Source: Pavlovales sp. CCMP2436 | Lineage: Eukaryota; Haptophyta; Pavlovophyceae; Pavlovales | Assembly: GCA_026770615.1 (NCBI GenBank) | Contig: MU631745.1 | Location: 68,886 to 83,546 of the forward strand | Length of the DNA: 14,661 bases | Reading direction: 5' to 3' | Shown: positions 6,301-13,107 of the stretch, in pieces | Layout of the letters: each line of letters begins with the position of its first letter | How positions within the stretch are numbered: the first letter of the stretch is position 1 | The notes under the pieces: model-generated | The model's input: the letters and a program-made list of their open reading frames with translations, nothing else | Told to the model about the DNA's origin: nothing | The model's database searches: none | Made by a program: the position numbers and the translations under genes

Positions 6301-7856
6301 GAGCAGGATCTATACCGAGCCCCTGGAGACTATTCCGGAGACTCCTATGTCCACGTGCAAAGTGACGAAGTCTATGACTTCGAGCCAACGTACCCGGCGG
6401 AATGGAGGCTCCAGCTCGCGGCGGGCGCGTTCTTCTATTTCCTTTTAGTATCCGACAGGGGTGCGTCGCCGAGAGAAAACCCGTCACCGCCCTTGCTCAC
6501 ACATGTCACTGTCCTATGTAACACCTGTAGTCATTGTCCATACTATGGACAGTAATACTACTGAATACTGAGCCCGAGTTCACGACTCACGTGGACATGC
6601 ACCCACTTTCTGCTGAGCCCACCTCCGACCCGTAAATTGTTCGAATCCTGCAGGCTCGGACGGCATCTGCTGCGCGTATGGGCAGGGCAGTTTGCGGGTG
6701 CATATCAGCGGGCGGGAGGTGCGCGCTCTGCTCCTACCTCTAGCTCAGAACCCGATTGTAATCCTAGCCCTAAGCCTAACCCTGAATCGAAGCTTCCGCC
6801 CATCCTCAATCTCGTGCAGGTCGCCCCGGCTTCTACGAGCTGGTCGGAAATGGAATTCGACTCGTCTACGGAAGTTCGACTTGTTTATTACTTCGACTCC
6901 TTCCCCCCCACGACGATCCTGCGCGTTAAGATCACACCGGACTCCAAACCGGAAGAGATTTACTGGGTGCGTTGCGACACTAAGTGCCTAAAAAAACCCG
7001 CCTATGTCGCTCACCGGACGAGATCTATTGCGTGCGTTGCGGACACTACAACACCTTCTCTCCCGCTATCTCCACGTTAGCTTCTGACGTATTACCTCCA
7101 CGGTGTCCATGTAACCCATATACCGAGCAGATTCTCTACCGCATTAACTACGAAAGCGACGTTTATGAGCAAAGTGGTGAAGTCTATGACTTCGAGCCAA
7201 CGTACCCAGCGGTGTGGGAGCTGCAGCTCGTGACGAACGCGTACTACAAGCTTTTAATATACGACAGGGGTGCGTCGCCGAGAGATACCCGTCACCGCCC
7301 TTGCTCGCACCTGTCACTACTCTATGAAACACCTGTAGTCACTATGCAAGTGAGAACTGCGGGACTGAGCCCGAGCTCGCGACTCACGTGGTCACAACCA
7401 CTTTCTGCTGAGCCCTTCGTCCCTTCGCCTTACTCTTGCCCACTTGTCCCTAACCCTCCAGGCTCGGACGGCTTCTGCTGTGCGCATGGGCAGGGCAGTG
7501 TGCGGGTGGAGATGCGCCAAAGCGGGCAGGAGGTGTGCGCTAATCCTACCTCTAGCCAAAGCGGCGGCTTGAACGAGAGCACGTCTACGAGCACCAGCGT
7601 GATGAGTGCGGCGCTCGGCGCCGGCATAGGTGCTGGCGCCGGCGTGGCCGTGGCACTCGCACTCGCGCTGGCCGTGTGCATCTTCTACCGCCGTCGCGCG
7701 AGCGCCGCCGAAGCCAGTGCCCGCAATGCAGAGGAGGGGGCTAGCTCGAGCGCCGCCGCCAAATCCAAGGGAGCTAAGCCGATCCGGCCGTCGCTCGTCA
7801 CGCCGGTGCAGAGGCTCCACGGCGTGAAGGAGGTTTCACAGGCAATAGTCGTCTAG
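1842..7856 (+). CDS. Membrane-anchored subtilisin-like (S8) protease, ~16 exons, frame-disrupted
   Basis: This gene encodes a secretory-pathway serine endopeptidase of the subtilase family, proteinase-K type. My exon model is 1842-3399, 3490-~3701, 3816-3959, 4450-4527, 4614-4680, 4851-4977, 5106-5221, 5331-5462, 5569-5722, 5913-5977, 6063-6197, 6307-6460, 6654-6718, 6820-6966, 7131-7269, 7462-7856. Introns are GT-AG and phases agree, except that exons 4 and 7 each lack one base. The protein order is: signal peptide ([12 protein letters not shown]), unrecognised region, I9-like propeptide (residues ~430-505), catalytic Asp in FIIDTG (~532), His in HGTHCAG (~566), oxyanion Asn in AAGND, Ser in [11 protein letters not shown] (~715), Pro-rich linker, three 'ITPD' modules, transmembrane helix, basic stop-transfer and a ~57-residue tail. 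The end of exon 2 is uncertain (GT at 3702 or 3723). The two frameshifts and a TAA at 5638-5640 mean it is either a young pseudogene or affected by base-calling errors. The family call is sure; functionality is not. Confidence 0.85.
4071..4140. repeat. 14-bp minisatellite inside intron 3
   Basis: Five back-to-back copies of gc(g/c)cactgtccgct fill these 70 bases. Degenerate copies of cactgtc(c/t)gct extend from about 4012 to 4350, and related words recur in the intron at 5260-5305. The same intron has a direct repeat of ccacaatctgctaccagggtg near 4246-4288 and a 13-bp perfect inverted repeat (caccaggggagca at 4291-4303 against 4357-4369). Intron 3 is the longest intron of the gene (~490 bp), and this array explains its length. 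Confidence 0.85.
4708..4833. repeat. C-homopolymer and CCCCCCA tracts in intron 5
   Basis: Intron 5 (4681-4850) contains a (C5-7)A tract at 4708-4737 and a run of 19 C at 4815-4833 close upstream of the acceptor at 4849-4850. The second tract may act as the polypyrimidine tract. Both are prone to length errors in sequencing. Confidence 0.85.
5331..5977 (+). other. Pro-rich linker and 'ITPD' module 1 (contains TAA)
   Basis: Exon 8 (5331-5462) gives a [20 protein letters not shown] linker and then [17 protein letters not shown]. Exon 9 (5569-5722) continues [18 protein letters not shown] and, past an in-frame TAA at 5638-5640, [14 protein letters not shown]...[10 protein letters not shown]. 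Exon 10 (5913-5977) gives [21 protein letters not shown]. The module (~90 residues; W at the first junction, a Cys-Cys pair before G-Q-G) resembles the ITPDSYPEEISW / YDSYGDGICC repeats common in marine algal secreted proteins, probably a beta-sandwich adhesion or targeting domain. The TAG at 5566-5568 is the splice acceptor and not a stop. Modules 2 and 3 read TAT GAC where this one has TAA CAC. Confidence 0.75.
6063..6718 (+). other. 'ITPD' module 2 (intact)
   Basis: Exon 11 starts at 6063, or at a second in-frame acceptor at 6084, and reads [17 protein letters not shown] then [17 protein letters not shown]. Exon 12 (6307-6460) reads [17 protein letters not shown] and [16 protein letters not shown], ending SDR. 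Exon 13 (6654-6718) reads [20 protein letters not shown] and RE. There are no stops; junction phases are the same as in module 1 (0 after the Trp, 1 after the Arg, 0 after Glu). The linker between modules 1 and 2 is Ser/aromatic-rich. Confidence 0.75.
6820..7532 (+). other. 'ITPD' module 3 (intact)
   Basis: Exon 14 (6820-6966) reads [20 protein letters not shown], then [17 protein letters not shown]. Exon 15 (7131-7269) reads [20 protein letters not shown] and [13 protein letters not shown]; it is 15 bp shorter than its cognates. Exon 16 begins at 7462 with [17 protein letters not shown]. In modules 1 and 2 the GAG codon at this point is followed by the donor gtgcgc. Here GAG-gtgtgc is read through, so the module runs straight into the C-terminal stalk. 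Confidence 0.75.
7533..7856 (+). other. Stalk, transmembrane helix and cytosolic tail of the protease
   Basis: After module 3 a Ser/Thr-rich stalk ([10 protein letters not shown]) leads into a hydrophobic span of about 25 residues ([20 protein letters not shown] and VCIFY, roughly 7612-7689). It is rich in GxxxG and is followed by RRR, a classic stop-transfer. The ~57-residue tail is Ala/Ser/Lys-rich and ends with TAG at 7854-7856. Together with the N-terminal signal peptide this predicts a type I topology with the protease and modules outside the cell or in the lumen. Confidence 0.8.
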
Positions 7857-8161
7857 GAGGAGCTGGCGCATGATCCGGTCACGCGGTCAGGCTCGTACAG
7901 CGGCTCGATGCTACGCGCGTAGCGTGACCTGCCAGCTTCGCCCAGCCGCCTTGCTGCGGCGTCCGTACGAGGCCAGCTCCTCGCCGCCGCCGCCGCCGCC
8001 CGCTGGTGGCTGCGAGAGCGGCAAGAAGACCAAGCAGTCGGGCACAGCTGTGGCAGTTGGTGGCGTGGCGCACAGCCACGCGTGTGGCGCGCAGGATGAC
8101 AAGAGGCGAGGCGCTTGATGGCTGACGGGGCGCCGACAGCTGTGCGCCAACGACGGCTCCG

Positions 8162-8184
8162 CGTTAGCCACCGCGTGGCTAACG
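8162..8184. repeat. Perfect 10-bp stem hairpin in the protease 3' flank
   Basis: cgttagccac (8162-8171) and gtggctaacg (8175-8184) pair perfectly around a cgc loop. It lies about 305 bp after the stop codon. It may be an mRNA 3'UTR structure or a repeat end; its function is unknown. Confidence 0.7.
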
Positions 8185-8257
8185 ACTCCGAGTCCGAGAG
8201 TCCTTCTGACGAGCCGGACCCGTCAGTCAGTACTTATGAATATGAGTGTTAAATAAT

Positions 8258-8423
8258 GAGGATCCTACGGACCTGGCTATAATATGTAGCGAGATATAAA
8301 GCAAAGAAAGGATTTCTAGTTAGGACCTCTGTCCCCGGAAGCGGTCTCTCGGACCGGAGTAAAGCGCATAACTAATCATTTAATAATGAGTCACGCATAA
8401 ATCACGAGGATCCTACGGACCTG
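8258..8423. repeat. Short direct repeat pair
   Basis: The 18-bp word gaggatcctacggacctg occurs at 8258-8275 and again at 8406-8423, with aataatgag shortly before each. About 130 bp lie between the copies. They could be ends of a small insertion or a simple tandem duplication. Confidence 0.65.
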
Positions 8424-8570
8424 AGGCTGGTAAACAGGTTTTGGAGCAAGTGGAAGTTGCTGACACGCATGAGATCTAGTGATCGCCCTGCGTGTTGTTG
8501 TATCTGCGCCCCCCGCCCGCCCCTCGTTAAGTGTCGCGGGGCTGTGGCCTGTGAGCGAGGCTTGCGTCCT

Positions 8571-8683
8571 TCAGGGTGTGTAAATATCTAGAAATACGTC
8601 CGTCCCCTGACAGGTCTCCACCGGACCCAAGCGTTGAGAAACATTCGGATCAGGGACCTTTGCAGAGCAACCGTAAGGGTCTA
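8571..8683 (-). mobile_element. Dispersed repeat, third and divergent copy
   Basis: Read on the minus strand this segment keeps the order ctgatccga, ttctcaacgct, gggtccggtgga..., ctaga.atttacacac seen in the two longer copies, with many substitutions. It starts about 110 bp before the shared 3' terminus. It is an older, shorter copy in the same orientation as the copy at 8931-9301, supporting a family with a fixed 3' end and variable 5' ends. Confidence 0.5.
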
Positions 8684-8930
8684 AACTGGCAGGAGGTTGT
8701 CTAGTTTAGTTTTGTCCAAACTGGTTCGGTATTTTTAAACTGATCTCTTTTTACAAGCGTCTTCCAAACTGGTTTTCTAAATTGCCCTTAACTGGCAGGA
8801 GGTTGTCTAATTTGGTTGTGTCCAAACCGGTTTTGTATTTCCATACTGTGCAAATTGGTTTTCTAAAAATGGCTTCTGTTTTTAGCTTTTCCAAACTGGT
8901 TTTCTCAAAATGGCTTTTCTTTTTACCTAC
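8684..8930. repeat. Degenerate tandem repeats between two element copies
   Basis: The word aactggcaggaggttgtcta occurs at 8684 and again at 8790 (spacing 106 bp), each followed by a variant of tgtccaaactggtt. Further copies of ccaaactggttttct appear near 8763 and 8889, and gcaaattggttttct near 8849. The strand is T-rich and has no open frame of interest. Confidence 0.7.
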
Positions 8931-9301
8931 TGTGTGTGTAAATTTCTAGTAATATCCGCCCCCGAATGGTTCTGAAACCCGAACCCGAGCGTTGAAAAAC
9001 ACTCGGATCAGGGGAACTTTCCGAGCACACCGGATACCGTCCCCACCGCTGAGTCTGATCAACAAAACGCCAATCGACGCTGCTCGACTGATGTGCTGCT
9101 GACCGAACTCCTATGCATCTCGAGCGCTCGAGCTGCCGCACGCCTGCGCACGCGACAATCCTGTAGCGCCATAACACAGACAACTATACTCCGACGGCCA
9201 TTATCCCACAGTGTGATTCTTGCCCACGAGGGGCAAGAACCACAAAGTGGGAGGCTTTTGCTGGGGCCTGGTCTACCCCACCCCTTCGCTGGGGTGGGCC
9301 T
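8931..9301 (-). mobile_element. Dispersed repeat, right copy (inverted relative to 1120-1490)
   Basis: On the minus strand this copy runs from cccaccccagcgaagg near 9299 to ctagaaatttacacacac at 8931. It retains all three structured elements of the left copy, including the palindrome ctcgagcgctcgag (9119-9132). Unlike the left copy it continues upstream into a long decayed ORF on the same strand whose stop codon falls inside the repeat. I read this copy as the 3'UTR end of that element. The two near-identical copies form an inverted pair about 7.4 kb apart with the protease gene between them. Confidence 0.65.
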
Positions 9302-10398
9302 CGGGCTCAGTGGTTTTGGGTTTTGGTTCAGGGCATTTTCCTTCCCAATTGCGTATCTGGCGCGCTTTCTTTTTATGCTGTTGGATGGATTCTGGGCTTG
9401 CTGGCTCCTGTTTGCGTTTGGATGAGCGCATCACGCGTTGAGGTATGGCCTCGTATTGTATGGTGGGTATGGCCGGTGCTAGTGCCAGTGGGGGGGTGGC
9501 TGGGGCCGACTTCTGTGGCTCGGCAGGATTGCCCTGGCTCGGTGTGCGCTTGCGGGGCGCGGCTAGGGTTGATTTTGGGCTCGCTGGCTCCTGTTTGGGT
9601 TTGGGGCGTTTGTCACTGGCGGCTTGGTGTACTGTTGCCTGGTTGGCATCGGGGGCCCTTTTGGACGCTGAGCGCGTCATGCGCGAGTTTGTGACAGGTT
9701 TGTCCGGGCTCATTGGGCGGGCGCATGGATGAGCTGGTACGGTGGCCTCCTATTCTATGGGTATGGTCGATGCTGGCGGCGCTAGAGGAGTGGCTGGAGG
9801 CGGCCTCTGCGGCGGGGCAGGCTTGGCCTGGCTCAATGCGCGTTTGCCTGGCGGGCTTGGTGTGGCCTCGTGTTGTGTAGCGGGTAGGGCCCTTGCTGGT
9901 GGCGTTGGAGGCATGTTTGGTGGTGTGGCCTCGTGTTGTACAGCGGGTAGGGTCTGTGCTGGTGGCGTTGGGGGCATGTTTGGTGTCGGGTTCTGCGGAG
10001 TGGCCGGGATTTCCGGGCCTCGCAAGCGCTTGTGTGGCTCTGCTCGTATGGCCTGGAGAGGTACCGCGGGTAGCGGGTAGGCGTAGTGCGGCGTTGTCCG
10101 CGCAGGCGGCGGGGGGGTTGGCGTTCGCTGCCGTTTTTTCCCCGCGGGTGTGGTTGCCCACACCTGCGTCTTTTTCTTTCTGCCCTCTCGGCCGCCTGTG
10201 CGGCCCACCAGGCCATCTTGAACTTTTTCGCGTCGTATATGGAGATCTTATCCTTGGTTGCCGCAGCGGATGCCTCGATTGCGGCTTCGCGCAGGTTATG
10301 CATCTCGAGGCTATGGTGTAGAAGCGTGAAGCATAAAGCGCCGTGCTTTGGGGTCTCCAAACTGTAGGCAAAGTGGTTCTCTTTCGGGGCTTATTTTT
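9273..10398 (-). pseudogene. Decayed Pro/Lys-rich ORF of a probable retroelement
   Basis: Reading leftwards, the first part (from an in-frame TAA at about 10399) encodes FTLLHHSLEMHNLREAAIEA and ISIYDAKKFKMAWWAAQAAE, helical and protein-like. A frame change near 10170-10185, in an A-rich run, joins KKTQVWATTPAGKKRQRTP and a long Pro-rich stretch of degenerate units built on LPAxQHEATP. One TAG at 9750-9752 interrupts; the same frame then continues with SKRAPDANQ, KPKQEPASP and KRKQEPASPES to the stop in the dispersed repeat. Basic Pro-rich composition fits a gag-like or DNA-binding element protein, but I see no zinc knuckle, RT, integrase or transposase motif, so the class stays open. Confidence 0.45.
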
Positions 10399-10598
10399 CG
10401 GACATCGGTACGCATCCCGCTATTGTTCTTTGTTCAGGGTGGCTTGTACAGCCGCGGCCGCCGCCGCCGTGAAACAAAGGTATAATATTTATAATGACGT
10501 GCGCTCTGCGCAGCTCGCCCAGCCTGAGCCTCACTAATGAGGTCGGCTTTCTGAGGTTCTCCAGGATAACGATGAGAGATCACTAATACGAGTATAGT

Positions 10599-10602
<4 letters not shown>

Positions 10603-10636
<34 letters not shown>

Positions 10637-10684
10637 TATATATATATATATATATTCATATATTTATATATATATATATATATT
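10603..10684. repeat. (TA)n microsatellite with TTCATA interruptions
   Basis: About 82 bp of alternating TA, interrupted twice by ttcata and once by ttta. A tract like this is prone to replication slippage and cruciform extrusion. Confidence 0.95.
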
Positions 10685-10908
10685 AGCGGCTCAGCATGGT
10701 TCAACAGGTGTTGTTCAGTCACTGGCTTGGTCGACGTCGGGCAGTAACAACTTTGACTAGAAATGTCTTTCCCTTTATCGGTGGAATCTGCCCGGACGAA
10801 AATTTTAGAGAAGGGGCCATAGCCTGCTTGCTCTACCCTAACCGCCGACTCTGCCGGTCTACTCGACGGATCTGCGACTGGTGTGATAGTTTATAATATA
10901 CATATTGC

Positions 10909-10934
10909 ATAATAATAATAATATAATAATAATA
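10909..10934. repeat. (TAA)n trinucleotide tract
   Basis: Two runs of ataata separated by one frame slip, directly following an AT-rich stretch. Confidence 0.85.
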
Positions 10935-11180
10935 CTCCCCTAAGTCCTCAGTCCCCGCGCCAAAAGGTTGATCTCATTTGGTAGTTGCACGCTACGTTTG
11001 GAGGCGGCCTTCCCGGCGTCCCCGCCGGCGCTGAAAAGCTAGGGCCCAGTGGCCAGTAGTCGCCTGAGACCTGGGGCACATTTGGCTAGCTGTCAAGCGC
11101 CCAAGTATGACGAAGAATAAAAATTGAGTGCTCGCATAAATAAATAACCAAATACATACATACCATCGTTGTGATTTTTT

Positions 11181-11661
11181 TCAATTTTTGAGAACCCGGC
11201 CGTCTACACCGCGGGGACTCGGATCCCAGCCGCGCCACGCCCGGAAGCGGGGCCGCTGGCTATGGGCGGGCCTGGTGCTTGCAAGAAATTACCCCGAGCT
11301 CGCCGCGTCGCCTTTGAGGCGCGCAAGTGCGGCCGTCGCGCCCTCGTTCGCATGGGACGGGGGGCAATCGAGCGGGTCTTCGGATAAGAAGGCTCCTATG
11401 AGGCGCGCGACCCTGTTCGTGATGAGAAGCTTAAAAAAAAACTCACGCCCAACTTCGCCCAAAGCCGAGCTCAGCGACCTCGCGACCCCAGCCGCCGTGC
11501 CCCGCCGTGACCTGGCCTAAGGACTCCAGCCGTGCCCCGCCGCCAGCTCCCGCCCATTGCTGGCCGACATAAGCGATGCTCGTTGGCTGTGCCCTGTTGG
11601 GTGTTGGCCATGGGGTTGGGGGCGCACAGCCAGCTGGAGTCGGATCGACAAGACTGTCGAC
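11181..11661. other. GC-rich upstream region of the SUMO-fusion gene
   Basis: Several frames are open on both strands because of base composition. A plus-strand frame from 11188 to 11520 (ending TPAAVPRRDLA) and another giving DPVRDEKLKKKLTPNFAQ near 11410-11460 look somewhat protein-like, so an upstream exon is possible. I cannot place splice sites or a start here. Confidence 0.3.
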
Positions 11662-12388
11662 ATGAACGAAGGCGACACGAACGAGGTGATTGCATCCGCG
11701 TGGCCCGCCTCGACCTCTCCGCGCTGCGCGCGCGCCTCGTGCGCACGCTGAATTTCGCGGAGAGCGAGGTGGACGCAGCCCTCATTGCGTACCGCCAGTT
11801 TCTTGAGCTCAAGGTCGCGTTCGACGACCACGGACGCGGTCCACCTGAGCCCGTCGCTGCAGGTGGACAAGGTGTGGCACTCGCACGTCGAAGACACGCG
11901 CAGCTACAGGGCAGCTTGCGTTCGACAACACTGCAGCCTTCCTCGACCACGACGCGGACGGCGCAGTGGACCAGGAGGCCCGCGACAAGCGAGTGGCCGC
12001 CACTCGCTTAGCCTTTAGTGCTCGGTTCATCGCCACGTGCGGCTGGGACTTTGGACCCGCCCCAGACGCGGCAGTCGGCGCAAGACATCCGCGGGGTAGG
12101 TCGCTCAGCATGACAGACATGCCCACGAAGCCCACGGATGAGGGCGGCGTGGAGACAATCAACCTGAGGGTCTCGACGCAGGATGGCAACGCGATCCACT
12201 TCAAGTGCAAGATGACCACGCCGATGGGCAAGCTGATGAGCGCCTTCTGCGAGCGGCAGGGCGTGGAGATGCATCCAATCCGCTTCCTCTTCGACGATTG
12301 CCGCATCATGCAGGATCAGACGCCCATTGACCTCGAAATGGAGGACGGTGACTCGATCGACGCGATGATTGAGCATCAAGGTTGCTAA
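11662..12388 (+). CDS. WHxHxxDT helical domain fused to a SUMO-like domain (frame-disrupted)
   Basis: Read across frames, the region encodes LDLSALRARLVRTLNFAESE and AALIAYRQFLELKVAFDDH (frame 0), then DAVHLSPSLQVDKVWHSHVE and DTRSYRAAC (frame 1), then AAFLDHDADGAVDQEARDK and RLAFSARFIATCGWDF (frame 2), and stays open into the SUMO-like domain. The set YRxFLELK, LSPSxxVDxVWHxHxxDTxxY and DHDADGA matches a helical domain I know from algal and plant proteins of the glycine-rich/DUF1399 type, sometimes paired with a ubiquitin-like domain. Each frame change is explained by one extra base (near 11832 and near 11920). The ATG at 11662 lies in frame 1 and would need another change near 11690, so the start is unresolved. 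It is a pseudogene, has sequencing errors, or has missed splice structure. Confidence 0.6.
12110..12388 (+). other. SUMO-like domain (C-terminus Gly-Cys)
   Basis: From the ATG at 12110, 92 codons encode a small ubiquitin-like modifier fold: a flexible start (MTDMPTKPTDEGG), the strand INLRVSTQDG, the helix KLMSAFCERQGVEM, then IRFLFDDCRI, TPIDLEMEDGDSID. These are the SUMO hallmarks (KLMxAxCxRQG, IRFxFDxxxI, TPxxLxMEDxDxID). A free SUMO ends Gly-Gly after protease processing; this one ends EHQGC then TAA, so it should not be conjugated through a diglycine. A one-base change (TGC for GGC) separates the two. The reading frame is open upstream into the helical domain, so a built-in SUMO-like domain is the likelier reading. 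A separate small SUMO gene starting at this ATG is the alternative. Confidence 0.85.
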
Positions 12389-12677
12389 ATTCGGTTTATT
12401 CCTAAAATATGTGCACTGTGCTTCTCAAGTCCACCTCCAAGGGCAAGGGATTACGTATAAAATCGAAGGTGAATGTAGTTAGCCTCATCAGCTACGTTTT
12501 TTGGTGTCATCATGATTCAATTGTATCAAATTGTAAGTGCCCCAGTGGAGAGGACGTCAAACAGTAATTACTATGCTTCTTGACTGCAGCTGGATGCATC
12601 ACTTCTTCCACAACTGCATCGGGACTGACTGCATGGCAACAGCTTGAATCCCTATACAAGTAATTCGTCTATCAGTA
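12389..12677. other. Intergenic, nothing recognised
   Basis: This is the 3' flank of the SUMO-like gene, with AT-rich stretches and no AATAAA seen. It ends at the target-site word AGTA (12674-12677) of the adjacent MITE-like element. Confidence 0.5.
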
Positions 12678-13107
12678 GGGTCGAAATCCGAATTGGTGGC
12701 GCGATTCCGCACTGGGGAGGGGGAAACGTTGTGTGCGAGACGAAGTAGTAGACATTCTTCGCCCCGGCGCGCTAAGTACCAATATTTAGCTGTTGTCAAA
12801 CAGAGCCCTTCTCGACGGTCGTAGCCCACCTCGTGTGCCTCTCGAGTGCATCTGGGGTCGACAACATGTTAAAGGTAACTAACATTTTCGATTCTCAGCG
12901 CTCGGAAGCGATAAGAAAGTCATGGTTCCCCATGAGGCGCAGATAGAGGAGTTAGATGCAGATTCGTGAATGGGGCGCCGCCCCATTCACGAATCTGCAT
13001 CGTCTAACTTCTCTGTGCCCAACCCGGTTCGTGAGTTACTCCGGAGGATTTCACCGGCGTCTTTCGCAATTTCCCCCCGGACTGGCCACTAATTCGGATT
13101 TCGACCC
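12678..13107. mobile_element. 430-bp MITE-like element with 23-bp TIRs and AGTA target duplication
   Basis: The 23 bases at 12678-12700 (beginning gggtcgaaatccgaatt) are the reverse complement of 13085-13107 with one mismatch. AGTA immediately precedes the left end (12674-12677) and immediately follows the right end (13108-13111), as a 4-bp target-site duplication would. Subterminal similarity (a ctggggagggggaaa-type stretch on both sides) extends the inverted ends imperfectly. There is no transposase ORF; the longest open frame is short. Size, ends and lack of coding capacity fit a non-autonomous DNA transposon. The TSD could also be TA with TIRs two bases longer. Confidence 0.75.
12956..13000. 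repeat. 45-bp near-perfect palindrome inside the MITE-like element
   Basis: Arms 12956-12977 and 12979-13000 are exact reverse complements of 22 bp around a single C. Pairing resumes outside them after a 3-nt bulge (gttag at 12951-12955 against ctaac near 13004-13008) and extends roughly ten more base pairs with mismatches. Transcribed, it would be a long hairpin. Confidence 0.85.

Larger units (their letters stand above)
7857..8570. other. 3' flank of the protease gene, no further gene seen
   Basis: Reading continues for 80 codons in another frame after the stop, but it looks like 3'UTR. The stretch holds a strong hairpin (8162-8184) and a duplicated word gaggatcctacggacctg (8258-8275 and 8406-8423), each preceded by aataatgag; the second copy has an 18-bp insertion between the two words. 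A composite ggacc/ggtcc-type fold lies near 8322-8358. No canonical AATAAA is seen; AAATAA occurs near 8251. Confidence 0.5.
10399..11180. other. Intergenic, AT-rich with microsatellites; no gene seen
   Basis: The only long open frames are short and compositionally unremarkable. The DNA contains a (TA)n microsatellite, a (TAA)n tract and an A/T-rich stretch at about 11115-11190. A GC-rich island lies at 11000-11080. No RNA gene is evident by eye. Confidence 0.45.

Noticed and set aside
7870..8118. Small plus-strand ORF just after the protease stop
   Set aside because: Low-complexity composition, no motif, and the position fits 3'UTR.
10696..10896. 66-residue plus-strand ORF after the TA microsatellite
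   Set aside because: No recognisable motif, no splice or promoter context, and a length expected by chance.
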